A DNA stretch of 10,378 nucleotides from JAVBKE01 sp031554215 (GCA_031554215.1 JAVBKF010000190.1:1-10378); one strand, 5' to 3'. Counted from the stretch's first letter, positions 1 through 6,648 are shown. Notes: generated by a model not told the origin, from the letters alone. Numbers and translations are program-made.

Positions 1-557
1 GAACAGAAGATGTTGCGGCGAGCGCATCACTTAAATCAGCATTTTTAAAGGAAGCTACTGAGAATTCAAGTATGCATTGGGGAATCATTATCGCGATACT
101 TTGTGTCGTAGCAACATGGTTTTTCATGGAGAGAACAACAAAAGGGTACGAGCTTAGGGCTGTTGGTTATAACCAATACGCTTCACAATATGCCGGTATC
201 AGTGTTAAAAAGAACATTGTTTACTCGATGATGATTTCTGGTTCTTTAGCAGGACTTGCTGGCGCAATGGAAGGACTCGGCGGCTTCGGATATATGGCAA
301 ACTCATCTAGTTTCAATGGGATTGGATTTGATGGAATCGCCGTGGCGCTATTAGGTGCTAATAACCCATTTGGCATATTATTATCAGCATTCCTTTTCGC
401 AGGTCTAAAGGTGGGTGGTGCGGATTACGCATTCACGATTGTTGCACCGCAAGAAGTCATTGGGATTGTAATTGCAACAATCATCTATTTCGTGGCAATC
501 AGTTATTTGATTCGCTACTTTCTTGATAAAATTGGGAAAAAGGAGCGGGGCAAATGA
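1..557 (+). CDS. nupP: Nucleoside ABC transporter permease, NupP/YufP type (5' end outside window)
   Basis: This is the C-terminal half of a membrane permease of the BPD_transp_2 family, which forms one half of the channel of BmpA-type nucleoside importers. The frame is open from base 3, with no in-frame stop before the first ATG at 72, so the gene enters from outside; about 184 residues are visible of a family length near 350. It shows several hydrophobic segments (for example from the HWGIIIAILCVVATWFF stretch), then a cytoplasmic TTKGYELRAVGYN loop typical of these permeases, a glycine/alanine-rich SGSLAGLAGAMEGLGG segment and a final membrane helix before a basic tail. Its TGA overlaps the ATG of the next permease by 4 nt, indicating translational coupling. 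The lipoprotein and ATPase genes would be expected upstream. Family is confident; nucleoside specificity is inferred from homology. A branched-chain or sugar relative is less likely. Confidence 0.85.
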   Translation, partial: TEDVAASASLKSAFLKEATENSSMHWGIIIAILCVVATWFFMERTTKGYELRAVGYNQYASQYAGISVKKNIVYSMMISGSLAGLAGAMEGLGGFGYMANSSSFNGIGFDGIAVALLGANNPFGILLSAFLFAGLKVGGADYAFTIVAPQEVIGIVIATIIYFVAISYLIRYFLDKIGKKERGK

Positions 558-1513
558 GTTTCTATGACATTCTATATATTGTCATTCCAAATATGTTATT
601 GTTTTCTGTACCATTGATTTTCACAGCTCTTGGTGGCGTTTTCTGTGAACGAGCTGGCGTTGTTAATATTGCCCTTGAAGGCATTATGACCGTTGGGGCT
701 TGTACAGCGATTATTTTCAATCTGACATTCGTTGATACATTTGGCAGTGCAACGCCTTGGATTGCGATTCTCGTGGCGATGATTGCAGGGATGTTATTTT
801 CAGTTCTACATGCAGTTGCTTCTATTACACTGCGAGCAGAACAAGTCGTCAGTGGCGTTGCTCTCAATATGCTAGCACTTGCGGGTTCTATGTATTTCGT
901 TAAGCAGATTTATGGCGCTGGTGAAACAGGGAAAATCACTGAACCACTCGCAACAACGGATATTCCGGTTCTGGAACATATTCCATTTCTAGGTGAACTT
1001 TTGTTCCAAGACACATACTGGACAACATGGATTGCCTTTACGCTCGCAATCATTTCATGGTTTGTCATCTTCAAAACCCCATTTGGACTTCGTCTTCGTG
1101 CAGTAGGAGAGCATCCAATGGCGGCTGACACAATGGGCATCAATGTCAACAAAATGCGTTATGTTGCAGTCATCATTAGTGGCGCCTTCGCTGCTGTTGG
1201 TGGAGCAGTGTACGCAGAAACAATTACCTATGATTTTTCGCATAGTACGATATCGGGGCAAGGTTTCATTGCACTTGCTTCAATGATCTTTGGTAAGTGG
1301 AATCCACTGGGCGCACTCGGTGCAGCTTTATTCTTTGGTCTCGCACAATCGCTTTCCATTATTGGCTCATTCTTGCCAGTCATTCAAGATGTACCACCGT
1401 ACTTCTTGTTCATTCTGCCGTATGTGCTAACGATTCTTGCATTAGCAGGATTCATAGGTAAATCTGTTGCACCAGCGGCATCTGGCGTTCCGTATGTTAA
1501 AGGGAATCGTTGA
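554..1513 (+). CDS. nupQ: Nucleoside ABC transporter permease, NupQ/YufQ type
   Basis: This is the second permease subunit (319 aa, full family length) of a BmpA-type nucleoside ABC importer in the cytoplasmic membrane. Near the N-terminus is the conserved segment CERAGVVNIALEGIMT (residues 31-46), characteristic of this permease branch. A cytoplasmic loop LRLRAVGEHPMAADTMGIN precedes a glycine-rich membrane helix, matching the coupling-loop region that contacts the ATPase. Many hydrophobic helices cover the rest. The start ATG at 554 overlaps the stop of the preceding permease and has AAAGGAG at 539-545, 8 nt upstream. A strong terminator follows 22 nt after the stop, so this is the last gene of the transporter operon. 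Substrate assignment (nucleosides such as guanosine in B. subtilis NupNOPQ) is by family, not seen directly. Confidence 0.87.
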   Translation: MSFYDILYIVIPNMLLFSVPLIFTALGGVFCERAGVVNIALEGIMTVGACTAIIFNLTFVDTFGSATPWIAILVAMIAGMLFSVLHAVASITLRAEQVVSGVALNMLALAGSMYFVKQIYGAGETGKITEPLATTDIPVLEHIPFLGELLFQDTYWTTWIAFTLAIISWFVIFKTPFGLRLRAVGEHPMAADTMGINVNKMRYVAVIISGAFAAVGGAVYAETITYDFSHSTISGQGFIALASMIFGKWNPLGALGAALFFGLAQSLSIIGSFLPVIQDVPPYFLFILPYVLTILALAGFIGKSVAPAASGVPYVKGNR

Positions 1514-1535
1514 TGACCGAATGATATAAACAACT

Positions 1536-1574
1536 AACTATTATCCAAACACCGGTTTGGATAATAGTTTTTTT
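1536..1574 (+). terminator. Intrinsic terminator of the nup operon
   Basis: A perfect 15-bp stem (1536-1550 with 1555-1569) has a 4-nt ACCG loop and runs directly into a T tract at 1568-1574. It lies 22 nt after the second permease stop and ends the transporter operon before the next promoter. Confidence 0.93.
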
Positions 1575-1591
1575 CATTCGATGATAAATTT

Positions 1592-1622
1592 TTGCGAATC
1601 ATGGCTCAGATGGTGATATAAT
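1592..1622 (+). promoter_or_regulatory. Promoter for the ymfI-like gene
   Basis: A perfect -10 TATAAT at 1617-1622 is preceded by TGA at 1614-1616, giving an extended -10. A -35 candidate TTGCGA (1592-1597, 4 of 6 matches) sits at a long 19-bp spacing. It lies after the nup terminator and about 60 bp before the reductase start, so it is the obvious sigma-A promoter. Confidence 0.65.
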
Positions 1623-1667
1623 AAACGAACGGCTAGAAATGAAACGATTTATAGCTATTTATATCGT

Positions 1668-1675
1668 GAGGGTGA
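1668..1675 (+). promoter_or_regulatory. Ribosome binding site deciding the ymfI start
   Basis: GAGGGTGA is 6 nt before ATG 1682 but directly abuts the in-frame GTG at 1676. Normal spacing therefore favours ATG 1682 over GTG 1676. Confidence 0.65.
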
Positions 1676-1681
1676 GTGGCA

Positions 1682-2407
1682 ATGAAGGGGAAACACGTAC
1701 TCGTTACAGGAGCAAGTGGGGATATTGGTTTCGCGATTGCAAGTGATTTACTCGCTAGAGGGTGTCATCTCTATGCACATTATCATCAAAATCAAGCGCC
1801 AATCAATCTGCTAGTGGAGGCAGGAGAGCAGTTGTCGTCACGTGTGATACCGATTCGTGCTGACTTTTCAGATCACCATGCAGTAGCATCATTTGTCAGT
1901 ACAATTGAACCTTTAGACATGATTGTTTTTGCTCACGGTACTAGCTACTATGGGCTAGTCACTGAACAGGAACCAACAGCAGTCGAGCAGTTGATACAAC
2001 AACATCTGACAACACCGATCCTGATTACCCAGACACTAGTGCCCAAAATGATATCGCAAAAGTCAGGGCGAATCGTGTTTATTTCGTCCATCTGGGGAGA
2101 AATTGGTGCATCATGCGAATCTGTTTACTCGGCAGCAAAAGGTGGGCAAAATGCCTTTGTAAAGTCACTCGCAAAGGAACTTGCACCTTCTGGAATCCAT
2201 GTCAATGCTGTGTCGCCTGGGGCGATTGCTACAAAGATGATGGCTGGATTCAGCGAATCAGATACGCAGGAAATTGCCAGTCAGATTCCACTTCGTAGAC
2301 TTGGGACACCTCAAGATGTCGTGGGCCTTGTTTCCTTCTTACTGTCAAATCATGCGAACTATATAACCGGTCAAATCCTATCCGTTAATGGTGGTTGGAT
2401 GATGTGA
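1682..2407 (+). CDS. ymfI: Short-chain dehydrogenase, EF-P 5-aminopentanone reductase (YmfI-like)
   Basis: This is a classical SDR-fold NAD(P)H reductase of 241 aa. The N-terminal cofactor motif TGASGDIG is at residues 9-16. The catalytic residues read S136, Y149 and K153 (YSAAK), followed by the PG loop in NAVSPGAIATKM and a C-terminal TGQILSVNGGW segment. The usual NNAG is replaced by AHGT (84-87), and the tetrad Asn position (around QHL, residues 107-109) appears to be His. In B. subtilis YmfI reduces the 5-aminopentanone group on elongation factor P, helping ribosomes at polyproline stretches. I infer the same role from similarity and from the neighbouring ymfK, rodZ, pgsA order; a FabG-like oxoacyl-ACP reductase is the main alternative. 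The start is ATG 1682; an in-frame GTG at 1676 would add two residues. It has its own promoter. Confidence 0.82.
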   Translation: MKGKHVLVTGASGDIGFAIASDLLARGCHLYAHYHQNQAPINLLVEAGEQLSSRVIPIRADFSDHHAVASFVSTIEPLDMIVFAHGTSYYGLVTEQEPTAVEQLIQQHLTTPILITQTLVPKMISQKSGRIVFISSIWGEIGASCESVYSAAKGGQNAFVKSLAKELAPSGIHVNAVSPGAIATKMMAGFSESDTQEIASQIPLRRLGTPQDVVGLVSFLLSNHANYITGQILSVNGGWMM

Positions 2408-2408
2408 A

Positions 2409-2475
2409 CTAGCGCGCTAGAACAATTGTCTGGTCATGAGTTTATTTGCATCGAAGTTGATGTAAGCTGACAATT
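2409..2475 (+). repeat. Palindrome and nested inverted repeat after ymfI
   Basis: A perfect 12-bp palindrome CTAGCGCGCTAG (2409-2420) starts 2 nt after the ymfI stop. Immediately after it, AATTGTC (2424-2430) is complementary to GACAATT (2469-2475). Between them TTGCATC (2446-2452) pairs with GATGTAA (2459-2465, one G-U). No T tract follows, so this is not a standard terminator. It may fold at the 3' end of the ymfI transcript, or be chance. Confidence 0.4.
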
Positions 2476-2575
2476 TACCTGAACCTTATCTGGCTGGAAA
2501 GTAGTCATTTTGTCTGAAAACAGGCGGTCCCGGTTCGTTTTATTAATACAAAACAATGTCAGTTGAACTGCGGGA

Positions 2576-2604
2576 TTCGCATAAAGTTTCGGTAACTGTA
2601 TAAA
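2576..2604 (+). promoter_or_regulatory. Candidate promoter for the ymfK-rodZ-pgsA operon
   Basis: TTCGCA (2576-2581, 4 of 6) is 17 bp from TATAAA (2599-2604, 5 of 6). It lies about 50 bp before the ymfK start. Spacing is ideal but the -35 is weak. Confidence 0.45.
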
Positions 2605-2656
2605 TATCTCTTTGAATATTATCCTAAAATCATATATGATAAAAGATGGTGAACGA

Positions 2657-3448
2657 ATGACAATCAGTTACTATATTGAGTATGAGATAATTCATAACCA
2701 ATTAGGTTTATTGGGTGAAATAGCATCACTCATGGGTCGATTGAAAATTAATATCGAAACAATCAATGGCTTTCATCATAATCGTAGCGGGATACTAATT
2801 ACCGCAGACGATGAAAAATCTGTTCAATCATTAGCATCTATTTTGCAAACAATGGAGACAATAAGGCTGATTAAAGTTCGCAAGACAGAGCTAATTGATC
2901 GACTGGCTGTCAGACATGGACGCTATTTTGCCGACGAGGATCAGCAGTTGGGTGTTTATCGCTTTACTCGGGATGAGATTGGCATTTTGGTTGATTTCCT
3001 TGCACAAGTTTTTAAAGCACAGGAGAAGTCAAAGCTATTAATTGGTGTGCGTGGGTTGCCGCGCGTTGGTAAAACTGAATCAATTGTTGCTGCCTGTGTC
3101 AGTGCAAACAAACAATGGGTTTTTGTCTCATCGACTTTATTTAAACAAACGATGCGTGAATCGTTGTATGCGTATGAATATAGCAAGGAAAACATCTTTA
3201 TCATTGATGGGATTGCCTCAAGTATTCATGCTTCCGGAAAGCATTTGCAACTTGTTCATGAAATAATTGGGCGAGAAAGCATTTTAGTTGTTGAACATCC
3301 GGATATTTTCTGTCAAAATACGAAATATAAGATTAATGATTTTGATTACATGATTGAGCTGAGAAGTAGTTTGGATGAGGATATTGCACATCACGGAAGC
3401 GGTTTACAATTCGGCGAAGAACATTTTGGAACATTTGATTTAAAGTAG
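2657..3448 (+). CDS. ymfK: YmfK-type protein, ACT domain plus P-loop (DUF3388)
   Basis: This is a 263-aa protein of unknown function matching my recollection of B. subtilis YmfK. Residues about 1-75 look like an ACT small-molecule-binding fold (LGLLGEIASLMGRLKINIETING is typical of the first ACT strand-helix unit). The middle holds the conserved LAVRHGRY block. Residues 133-140 (GLPRVGKT) are an exact Walker A motif, and a hydrophobic strand ending in Asp (IFIID, 180-184) could be Walker B. The C-terminus carries VVEHPDIF and DFDYMIEL blocks. Start choice: ATG 2657 has GGTGA at 2648-2652; an upstream ATG (2636) and a TTG (2612) lack good sites and add a segment I do not recall in the family. 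It is 13 nt from rodZ, so likely co-transcribed with it. Nucleotide binding is predicted from the motif; the substrate is unknown. Confidence 0.83.
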   Translation: MTISYYIEYEIIHNQLGLLGEIASLMGRLKINIETINGFHHNRSGILITADDEKSVQSLASILQTMETIRLIKVRKTELIDRLAVRHGRYFADEDQQLGVYRFTRDEIGILVDFLAQVFKAQEKSKLLIGVRGLPRVGKTESIVAACVSANKQWVFVSSTLFKQTMRESLYAYEYSKENIFIIDGIASSIHASGKHLQLVHEIIGRESILVVEHPDIFCQNTKYKINDFDYMIELRSSLDEDIAHHGSGLQFGEEHFGTFDLK

Positions 3449-3461
3449 AGTGGGTGTAAAT

Positions 3462-4340
3462 ATGAGTTTGGGTAATACGTTAAAATCCGCAAGAGAAGAA
3501 AAAGGCTTTAGTCTTGAATATATTCACGAACAGACAAAGATTCAGAAAAGGTTTCTTCAGGCGATAGAGAATGACCAGTTTGAAATATTGCCAGGAAAAT
3601 TCTATGTGAGGGTTTTCGTCAAGCAGTATGCAGAACTAGTTGATCTTGATGTTGACAAATTGATGATGGAATACGAAGGAGATGTGCCAGCCGTCAATCT
3701 AGAAGAGGAAGCGGTTGGTGCGATTCCGCCTCATGCGCAAGCAACCACTGTTGTCGACAATTCAAAATGGCTTAAACTAGTGCCAAAGGCGCTTCTTATT
3801 TTGTTTGTGCTTGTTGGCGTTGCCTTGATGTATTCGTTCTTTAATCATTACTCTGACGATGAAGCTGGTCCAATCGTGGACAACGATAGCGGAGAGAAAT
3901 TTGTAGACGAGTCAGAGAAAAAGCCTACGCCAGATAGTACGACAAACGAGGATTCAGAGGAAGAACAAGATACTGATGAAGATGAAATAGAAGGTACTGA
4001 GCCAGAAAAGCCAGTTCAGGTAATTACACCGACTGGAATTGGCCCTGATAAGAAAACATCAACATATGAATTAACAAACGCACCAACATTTAAATTAAAA
4101 GTAGCGTCTACAGGCACCGCGTGGGTGAGTGTAAAAAATTCAGCACAACAAGAAATTTATCAAGGTACACTGAGCAACGCACAGTTCCAGGAATTTGATC
4201 TTAGTGCAGAAACTGAAGTGTCAATTAAGACGGGAAGTGCGCTTAGTACACAGATTTACGTGAATGATCAACTGCTTGAATATCAGGCAGGTTTAAATCA
4301 AAGTGTGCCTCAAACCATCACAATCAAATATATCAAGTAA
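3462..4340 (+). CDS. rodZ: RodZ-like membrane-anchored HTH protein (YmfM)
   Basis: This 292-aa protein has RodZ architecture. Residues about 3-72 form a cytoplasmic Xre/HTH_25-type domain (LGNTLKSAREEKGFSLEYIHE, then TKIQKRFLQAIE). A single transmembrane helix spans about 106-126, followed by a very acidic, low-complexity extracellular linker (about 132-182, many E and D) and a C-terminal beta domain of the DUF4115 type (about 200-292). In rod-shaped bacteria RodZ links MreB filaments to the membrane cell-wall elongation machinery. ATG 3462 is preferred because GGGTG (3452-3456) lies 5 nt upstream; an in-frame GTG at 3450 would add four residues and has no good site. It is sandwiched between ymfK and pgsA with gaps of 13 and 24 nt, so these three form an operon, as in B. 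subtilis. Confidence 0.88.
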   Translation: MSLGNTLKSAREEKGFSLEYIHEQTKIQKRFLQAIENDQFEILPGKFYVRVFVKQYAELVDLDVDKLMMEYEGDVPAVNLEEEAVGAIPPHAQATTVVDNSKWLKLVPKALLILFVLVGVALMYSFFNHYSDDEAGPIVDNDSGEKFVDESEKKPTPDSTTNEDSEEEQDTDEDEIEGTEPEKPVQVITPTGIGPDKKTSTYELTNAPTFKLKVASTGTAWVSVKNSAQQEIYQGTLSNAQFQEFDLSAETEVSIKTGSALSTQIYVNDQLLEYQAGLNQSVPQTITIKYIK

Positions 4341-4364
4341 TTTTTTGCTAGGGGAGCGCAGAAC

Positions 4365-4940
4365 ATGAATTTACCAAATAAAATAACGATTTCTCGTATT
4401 TTATTATTACCAATATTTATGTACGTAATGTTAGGTCCAGATTGGGGAGAAATAGCAATTGGTGATGAAACGCTCGCTGTTTCACATCTTGTTGGAACAT
4501 TGATATTTGTTATTGCATCTGTCACAGACTGGGTCGATGGGTACATTGCACGAAAGAATAATTTAGTCACAAATCTTGGCAAGTTTCTTGATCCGCTAGC
4601 TGATAAATTGTTGATTAGCATTGCTCTTATTATTTTAGTTGACCTTGGCTATACATATGCCTGGATGGCTGCCCTTATTATCTCTCGTGAATTTGCAGTA
4701 ACGGGTCTCCGTCTCGTTCTTGCAGGCGAAGGTGAAGTTGTCGCGGCAGCAATGCTAGGAAAGATTAAGACATGGATTCAAATTATCGCAGTGACAATTT
4801 GTTTGCTACATAATATTCCATTTAGCTTAATGGGTATTCCGATGGATGATATTTCTATGTTTGCTGCAGTGGGTATTACCCTGTGGTCAGGATGGGACAT
4901 TTACTGGGTAAATAGACAGACGTTTTTGAACTCAAAATAA
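4365..4940 (+). CDS. pgsA: CDP-diacylglycerol-glycerol-3-phosphate 3-phosphatidyltransferase
   Basis: This 191-aa integral membrane enzyme makes phosphatidylglycerol phosphate from CDP-diacylglycerol and glycerol 3-phosphate, the committed step to phosphatidylglycerol and cardiolipin. The CDP-alcohol phosphatidyltransferase signature is complete: D55, D58, G59, A62, R63, G72, D76 and D80 with the canonical spacing DxxDGxxAR-8-GxxxDxxxD, so the metal and substrate ligands are all present. The N-terminal NLPNKITISRILLLP segment is the usual amphipathic start of PgsA. Length equals the family norm. The Shine-Dalgarno AGGGGAG (4350-4356) is 8 nt before ATG 4365. It follows rodZ by 24 nt and is the last gene before a terminator, a gene order shared with many Bacillales. 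Confidence 0.95.
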   Translation: MNLPNKITISRILLLPIFMYVMLGPDWGEIAIGDETLAVSHLVGTLIFVIASVTDWVDGYIARKNNLVTNLGKFLDPLADKLLISIALIILVDLGYTYAWMAALIISREFAVTGLRLVLAGEGEVVAAAMLGKIKTWIQIIAVTICLLHNIPFSLMGIPMDDISMFAAVGITLWSGWDIYWVNRQTFLNSK

Positions 4941-4951
4941 ATCGGTGCGTT

Positions 4952-4981
4952 GTTTAGTGCGGTGCACGAATTAAACGTTTT
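4952..4981 (+). terminator. Weak hairpin after pgsA
   Basis: GTGC (4957-4960) pairs with GCAC (4964-4967) around a GGT loop, extended by GTTTA (4952-4956) with TAAAC (4972-4976) across a 4-nt bulge, then GTTTTAT. It could be a first, weak stop signal, or only a 3'-end stem. Confidence 0.35.
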
Positions 4982-4995
4982 ATAGGAAGTAAACG

Positions 4996-5033
4996 GAGTA
5001 GCCAGCATTTGTGGTTGCTCTTAGTTCTTTTTT
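4996..5033 (+). terminator. Intrinsic terminator of the ymfK-rodZ-pgsA operon
   Basis: GAGTAGCCA (4996-5004) pairs with TGGTTGCTC (5012-5020) over 9 bp with two G-U pairs and a 7-nt loop. A T-rich run (5021-5033, ending in six T) follows. It separates pgsA from the cinA promoter. Confidence 0.7.
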
Positions 5034-5055
5034 GGCGATAAATGGTCAGGCACTC

Positions 5056-5064
5056 TGTTATAAT
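5056..5064 (+). promoter_or_regulatory. Extended -10 promoter of cinA
   Basis: TGT followed by a perfect TATAAT (5059-5064) forms an extended -10. The only -35 look-alike, TTGGCG at 5032-5037, is 21 bp away, too far, so recognition would rest on the extended -10. The expected start is near 5071, giving a leader of roughly 54 nt to ATG 5125. Confidence 0.6.
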
Positions 5065-5124
5065 GAAGCTTGAAAAAGAATGGGATTTATCAACTTTCTT
5101 ATAATGAGATATGGAGAAATGACA

Positions 5125-6360
5125 ATGGATGCAGAAATCATTGCAGTTGGTTCAGAACTATTACTTGGGCAAATCGTCAATACAAATGCCCGTTATTTAT
5201 CAGAGAAGCTGGCGCTTTTAGGTGTAAATGTGTTTTATCATACTGTCGTTGGTGATAATGAGTCGCGCCTCCTTCAGTCGATTGAGGTGGCAGAAACGCG
5301 TTCAGATTTAATCATCATTACCGGTGGTCTTGGACCGACAAAGGATGATTTGACGAAAGAGGCAATCGCTACCCATTTACAGCTTGATCTTGTTGCTGAC
5401 AGGCAAGCGCTTGAGACCATCGAGGCGTACTTTGAGAGTACTGGTCGTGAAATGACTGCGAACAATAAAAAGCAAGCACTTGTTCTAGAAGGAAGTACTG
5501 TGTTTGCGAACCTAAATGGAATGGCACCAGGAATGGCCGTCACAAAGAATGCGCGTACCTATATTTTGCTTCCTGGACCACCATCAGAGATGGAGCCGAT
5601 GTTCAGTCAATTTGGTACGCAGTACTTACAAAAGGTCCAAGAGGCGCATAATCCGATTGTATCAAGGGTGCTGCGTTTCTTTGGTATTGGCGAGGCGGAG
5701 CTTGAAACTAAGATTATCGATCTACTCGAGCAACAGGAGAATCCGACAATTGCGCCGCTCGCCGCTGATGGTGAGGTGACGCTTAGGATCACTGCAAAGG
5801 CTAGTCATATAGAGGAAGCAAATCGACTGATTGATGCAACTGAACAGCAACTCCGTCAGCGTGTTGGAGAATTTTTCTACGGATACGACAATACTTCTTT
5901 ACTCGAGGAATGCTATGCAAAGTTGCAAGAAAAGAATTTGACAATTGCAGCAGCAGAAAGTTTAACTGGGGGCTTGTTTCAGCAAGAGTTGACCAGCTTG
6001 CAAGGTGTGAGTGCGATTTTTAAAGGCGGTCTTGTCACCTATTCCAATGAAGCAAAGGAAACAGTTTTAGGGGTCAAGGCATCAACCATTTCTACATATG
6101 GTGTTGTGAGTCAGCAATGTGCAATTGAAATGGCAAGCTGCGTAAGGGAGAAGTTTGATACAGATATCGGGGTTAGCTTCACCGGCGTTGCAGGTCCTAG
6201 TGATCTGGAAGGAAAGCCTGTGGGGACCGTTTTCCTAGGCTTTGCCTTCCGCGATGGGTCTACGATGGTCAAAGCGCTCCATTTAGGTACTAAGCGCACT
6301 AGTAACCGTATACGAAGCGTAAAGCATGCTTGTCATTTTCTACTGAAGCATCTGGCATAG
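5125..6360 (+). CDS. cinA: CinA: competence/damage-inducible protein, NMN amidohydrolase family
   Basis: This 411-aa two-domain protein matches the family length. The N-terminal MoCF-biosynthesis-like domain (about 1-165) carries AEIIAVGSELLLG, then TGGLGPTKDD (66-75) and LPGPPSEM (149-156), the conserved features of the COG1058 domain. The C-terminal CinA domain (about 255-411) carries AESLTGG (277-283), and TGVAGP (353-358) leading into EGKPVGTVF, the catalytic signature of nicotinamide-nucleotide deamidases that recycle NMN. In several Gram-positives cinA is co-expressed with recA during competence. ATG 5125 is chosen because GGAG at 5113-5116 is 8 nt upstream; in-frame ATGs at 5119, 5104 and 5080 have no properly spaced site. 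A terminator after it argues that here recA is mainly transcribed separately. Confidence 0.93.
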   Translation: MDAEIIAVGSELLLGQIVNTNARYLSEKLALLGVNVFYHTVVGDNESRLLQSIEVAETRSDLIIITGGLGPTKDDLTKEAIATHLQLDLVADRQALETIEAYFESTGREMTANNKKQALVLEGSTVFANLNGMAPGMAVTKNARTYILLPGPPSEMEPMFSQFGTQYLQKVQEAHNPIVSRVLRFFGIGEAELETKIIDLLEQQENPTIAPLAADGEVTLRITAKASHIEEANRLIDATEQQLRQRVGEFFYGYDNTSLLEECYAKLQEKNLTIAAAESLTGGLFQQELTSLQGVSAIFKGGLVTYSNEAKETVLGVKASTISTYGVVSQQCAIEMASCVREKFDTDIGVSFTGVAGPSDLEGKPVGTVFLGFAFRDGSTMVKALHLGTKRTSNRIRSVKHACHFLLKHLA

Positions 6361-6383
6361 CGTGTTGGTCGCTGACCGGCACG
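6361..6383 (+). other. Hairpin abutting the cinA stop codon
   Basis: The ten bases straight after the cinA TAG (6361-6370) pair with 6374-6383 around a 3-nt GCT loop; eight pairs are Watson-Crick and two central ones G-U. No T tract follows, so it is not a terminator alone. It may protect the mRNA 3' end or affect termination of translation. Confidence 0.5.
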
Positions 6384-6417
6384 TGAATGCCTCTTAATCA
6401 ATCATGCCAGTATAATG

Positions 6418-6459
6418 AAAAGGGTTTTATTTCATTCAATGAAATAAAACCCTTTTTTT
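6418..6459 (+). terminator. Strong intrinsic terminator after cinA (possibly bidirectional)
   Basis: A perfect 18-bp stem (6418-6435 with 6439-6456) has a 3-nt loop and a T run at 6453-6459. The 5' arm starts with four A, so the opposite strand also ends in T and could terminate leftward transcription weakly. It isolates cinA from recA. Confidence 0.93.
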
Positions 6460-6487
6460 GAAAAACTTTTTTTAGTCTGAAGTTACG

Positions 6488-6535
6488 AGCTTAACGGTAT
6501 TTTGTTGCTAAAAAGTGAAATGAATACCTGAAGCT
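6488..6535. repeat. Nested inverted repeat between cinA terminator and recA promoter
   Basis: AGCTT (6488-6492) and GGTATT (6496-6501) are mirrored by AATACC (6523-6528) and AAGCT (6531-6535), with a 21-nt centre. It lies where no transcript from either neighbour is expected, so if functional it might be a DNA site. It may equally be chance. Confidence 0.3.
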
Positions 6536-6567
6536 ACCAAAAGGAATAAATTGCTGTGTAATTTTTA

Positions 6568-6581
6568 CGAATGAATGTTCG
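6568..6581. promoter_or_regulatory. LexA (DinR) SOS box of recA
   Basis: CGAATGAATGTTCG matches the Gram-positive LexA consensus CGAACRNRYGTTYC in all but positions 5 and 14; the two half sites CGAAT and GTTCG are mirror images in 4 of 5 bases. It sits 9 bp upstream of the -35, a place where LexA binding would control recA. Confidence 0.8.
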
Positions 6582-6590
6582 ATTTTTTTC

Positions 6591-6619
6591 TTGTGCTTCT
6601 GACTTATCCCATGTATAAT
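6591..6619 (+). promoter_or_regulatory. recA promoter
   Basis: A perfect -10 TATAAT (6614-6619) is 17 bp from TTGTGC (6591-6596), which keeps only the TTG half of the -35. The leader to ATG 6662 would be about 35 nt. Confidence 0.75.
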
Positions 6620-6648
6620 AAATTCATGGAAACATATTATGAGCTCTT

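Larger units (their letters stand above)
2408..2656 (+). other. Intergenic region between ymfI and ymfK, no gene seen
   Basis: The 249-bp gap holds the inverted repeats just after ymfI and a candidate promoter near its end, but no open frame long enough for YmfJ (about 85 aa, DUF3243), which B. subtilis has here. A weak hairpin possibility (AAAAC near 2518 with GTTTT near 2537) is too poor to call a terminator. Confidence 0.6.

Noticed and set aside
562..1261. Long minus-strand frames (562-867, 910-1152, 1055-1261) opposite the second permease
   Set aside because: They lie entirely within a clearly real + strand gene, have no ribosome sites and give unlikely, low-complexity proteins.
2113..2298. 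A + strand frame inside ymfI
   Set aside because: Shadow frame of the reductase; it has no independent start signal.
4310..4621. 103-codon minus-strand frame opposite rodZ/pgsA
   Set aside because: Opposite the conserved catalytic motif of pgsA and without its own signals.
5080..5124. Upstream ATGs of cinA (5080, 5104, 5119)
   Set aside because: They lack properly spaced ribosome sites, and the conserved CinA N-terminus begins at 5125.
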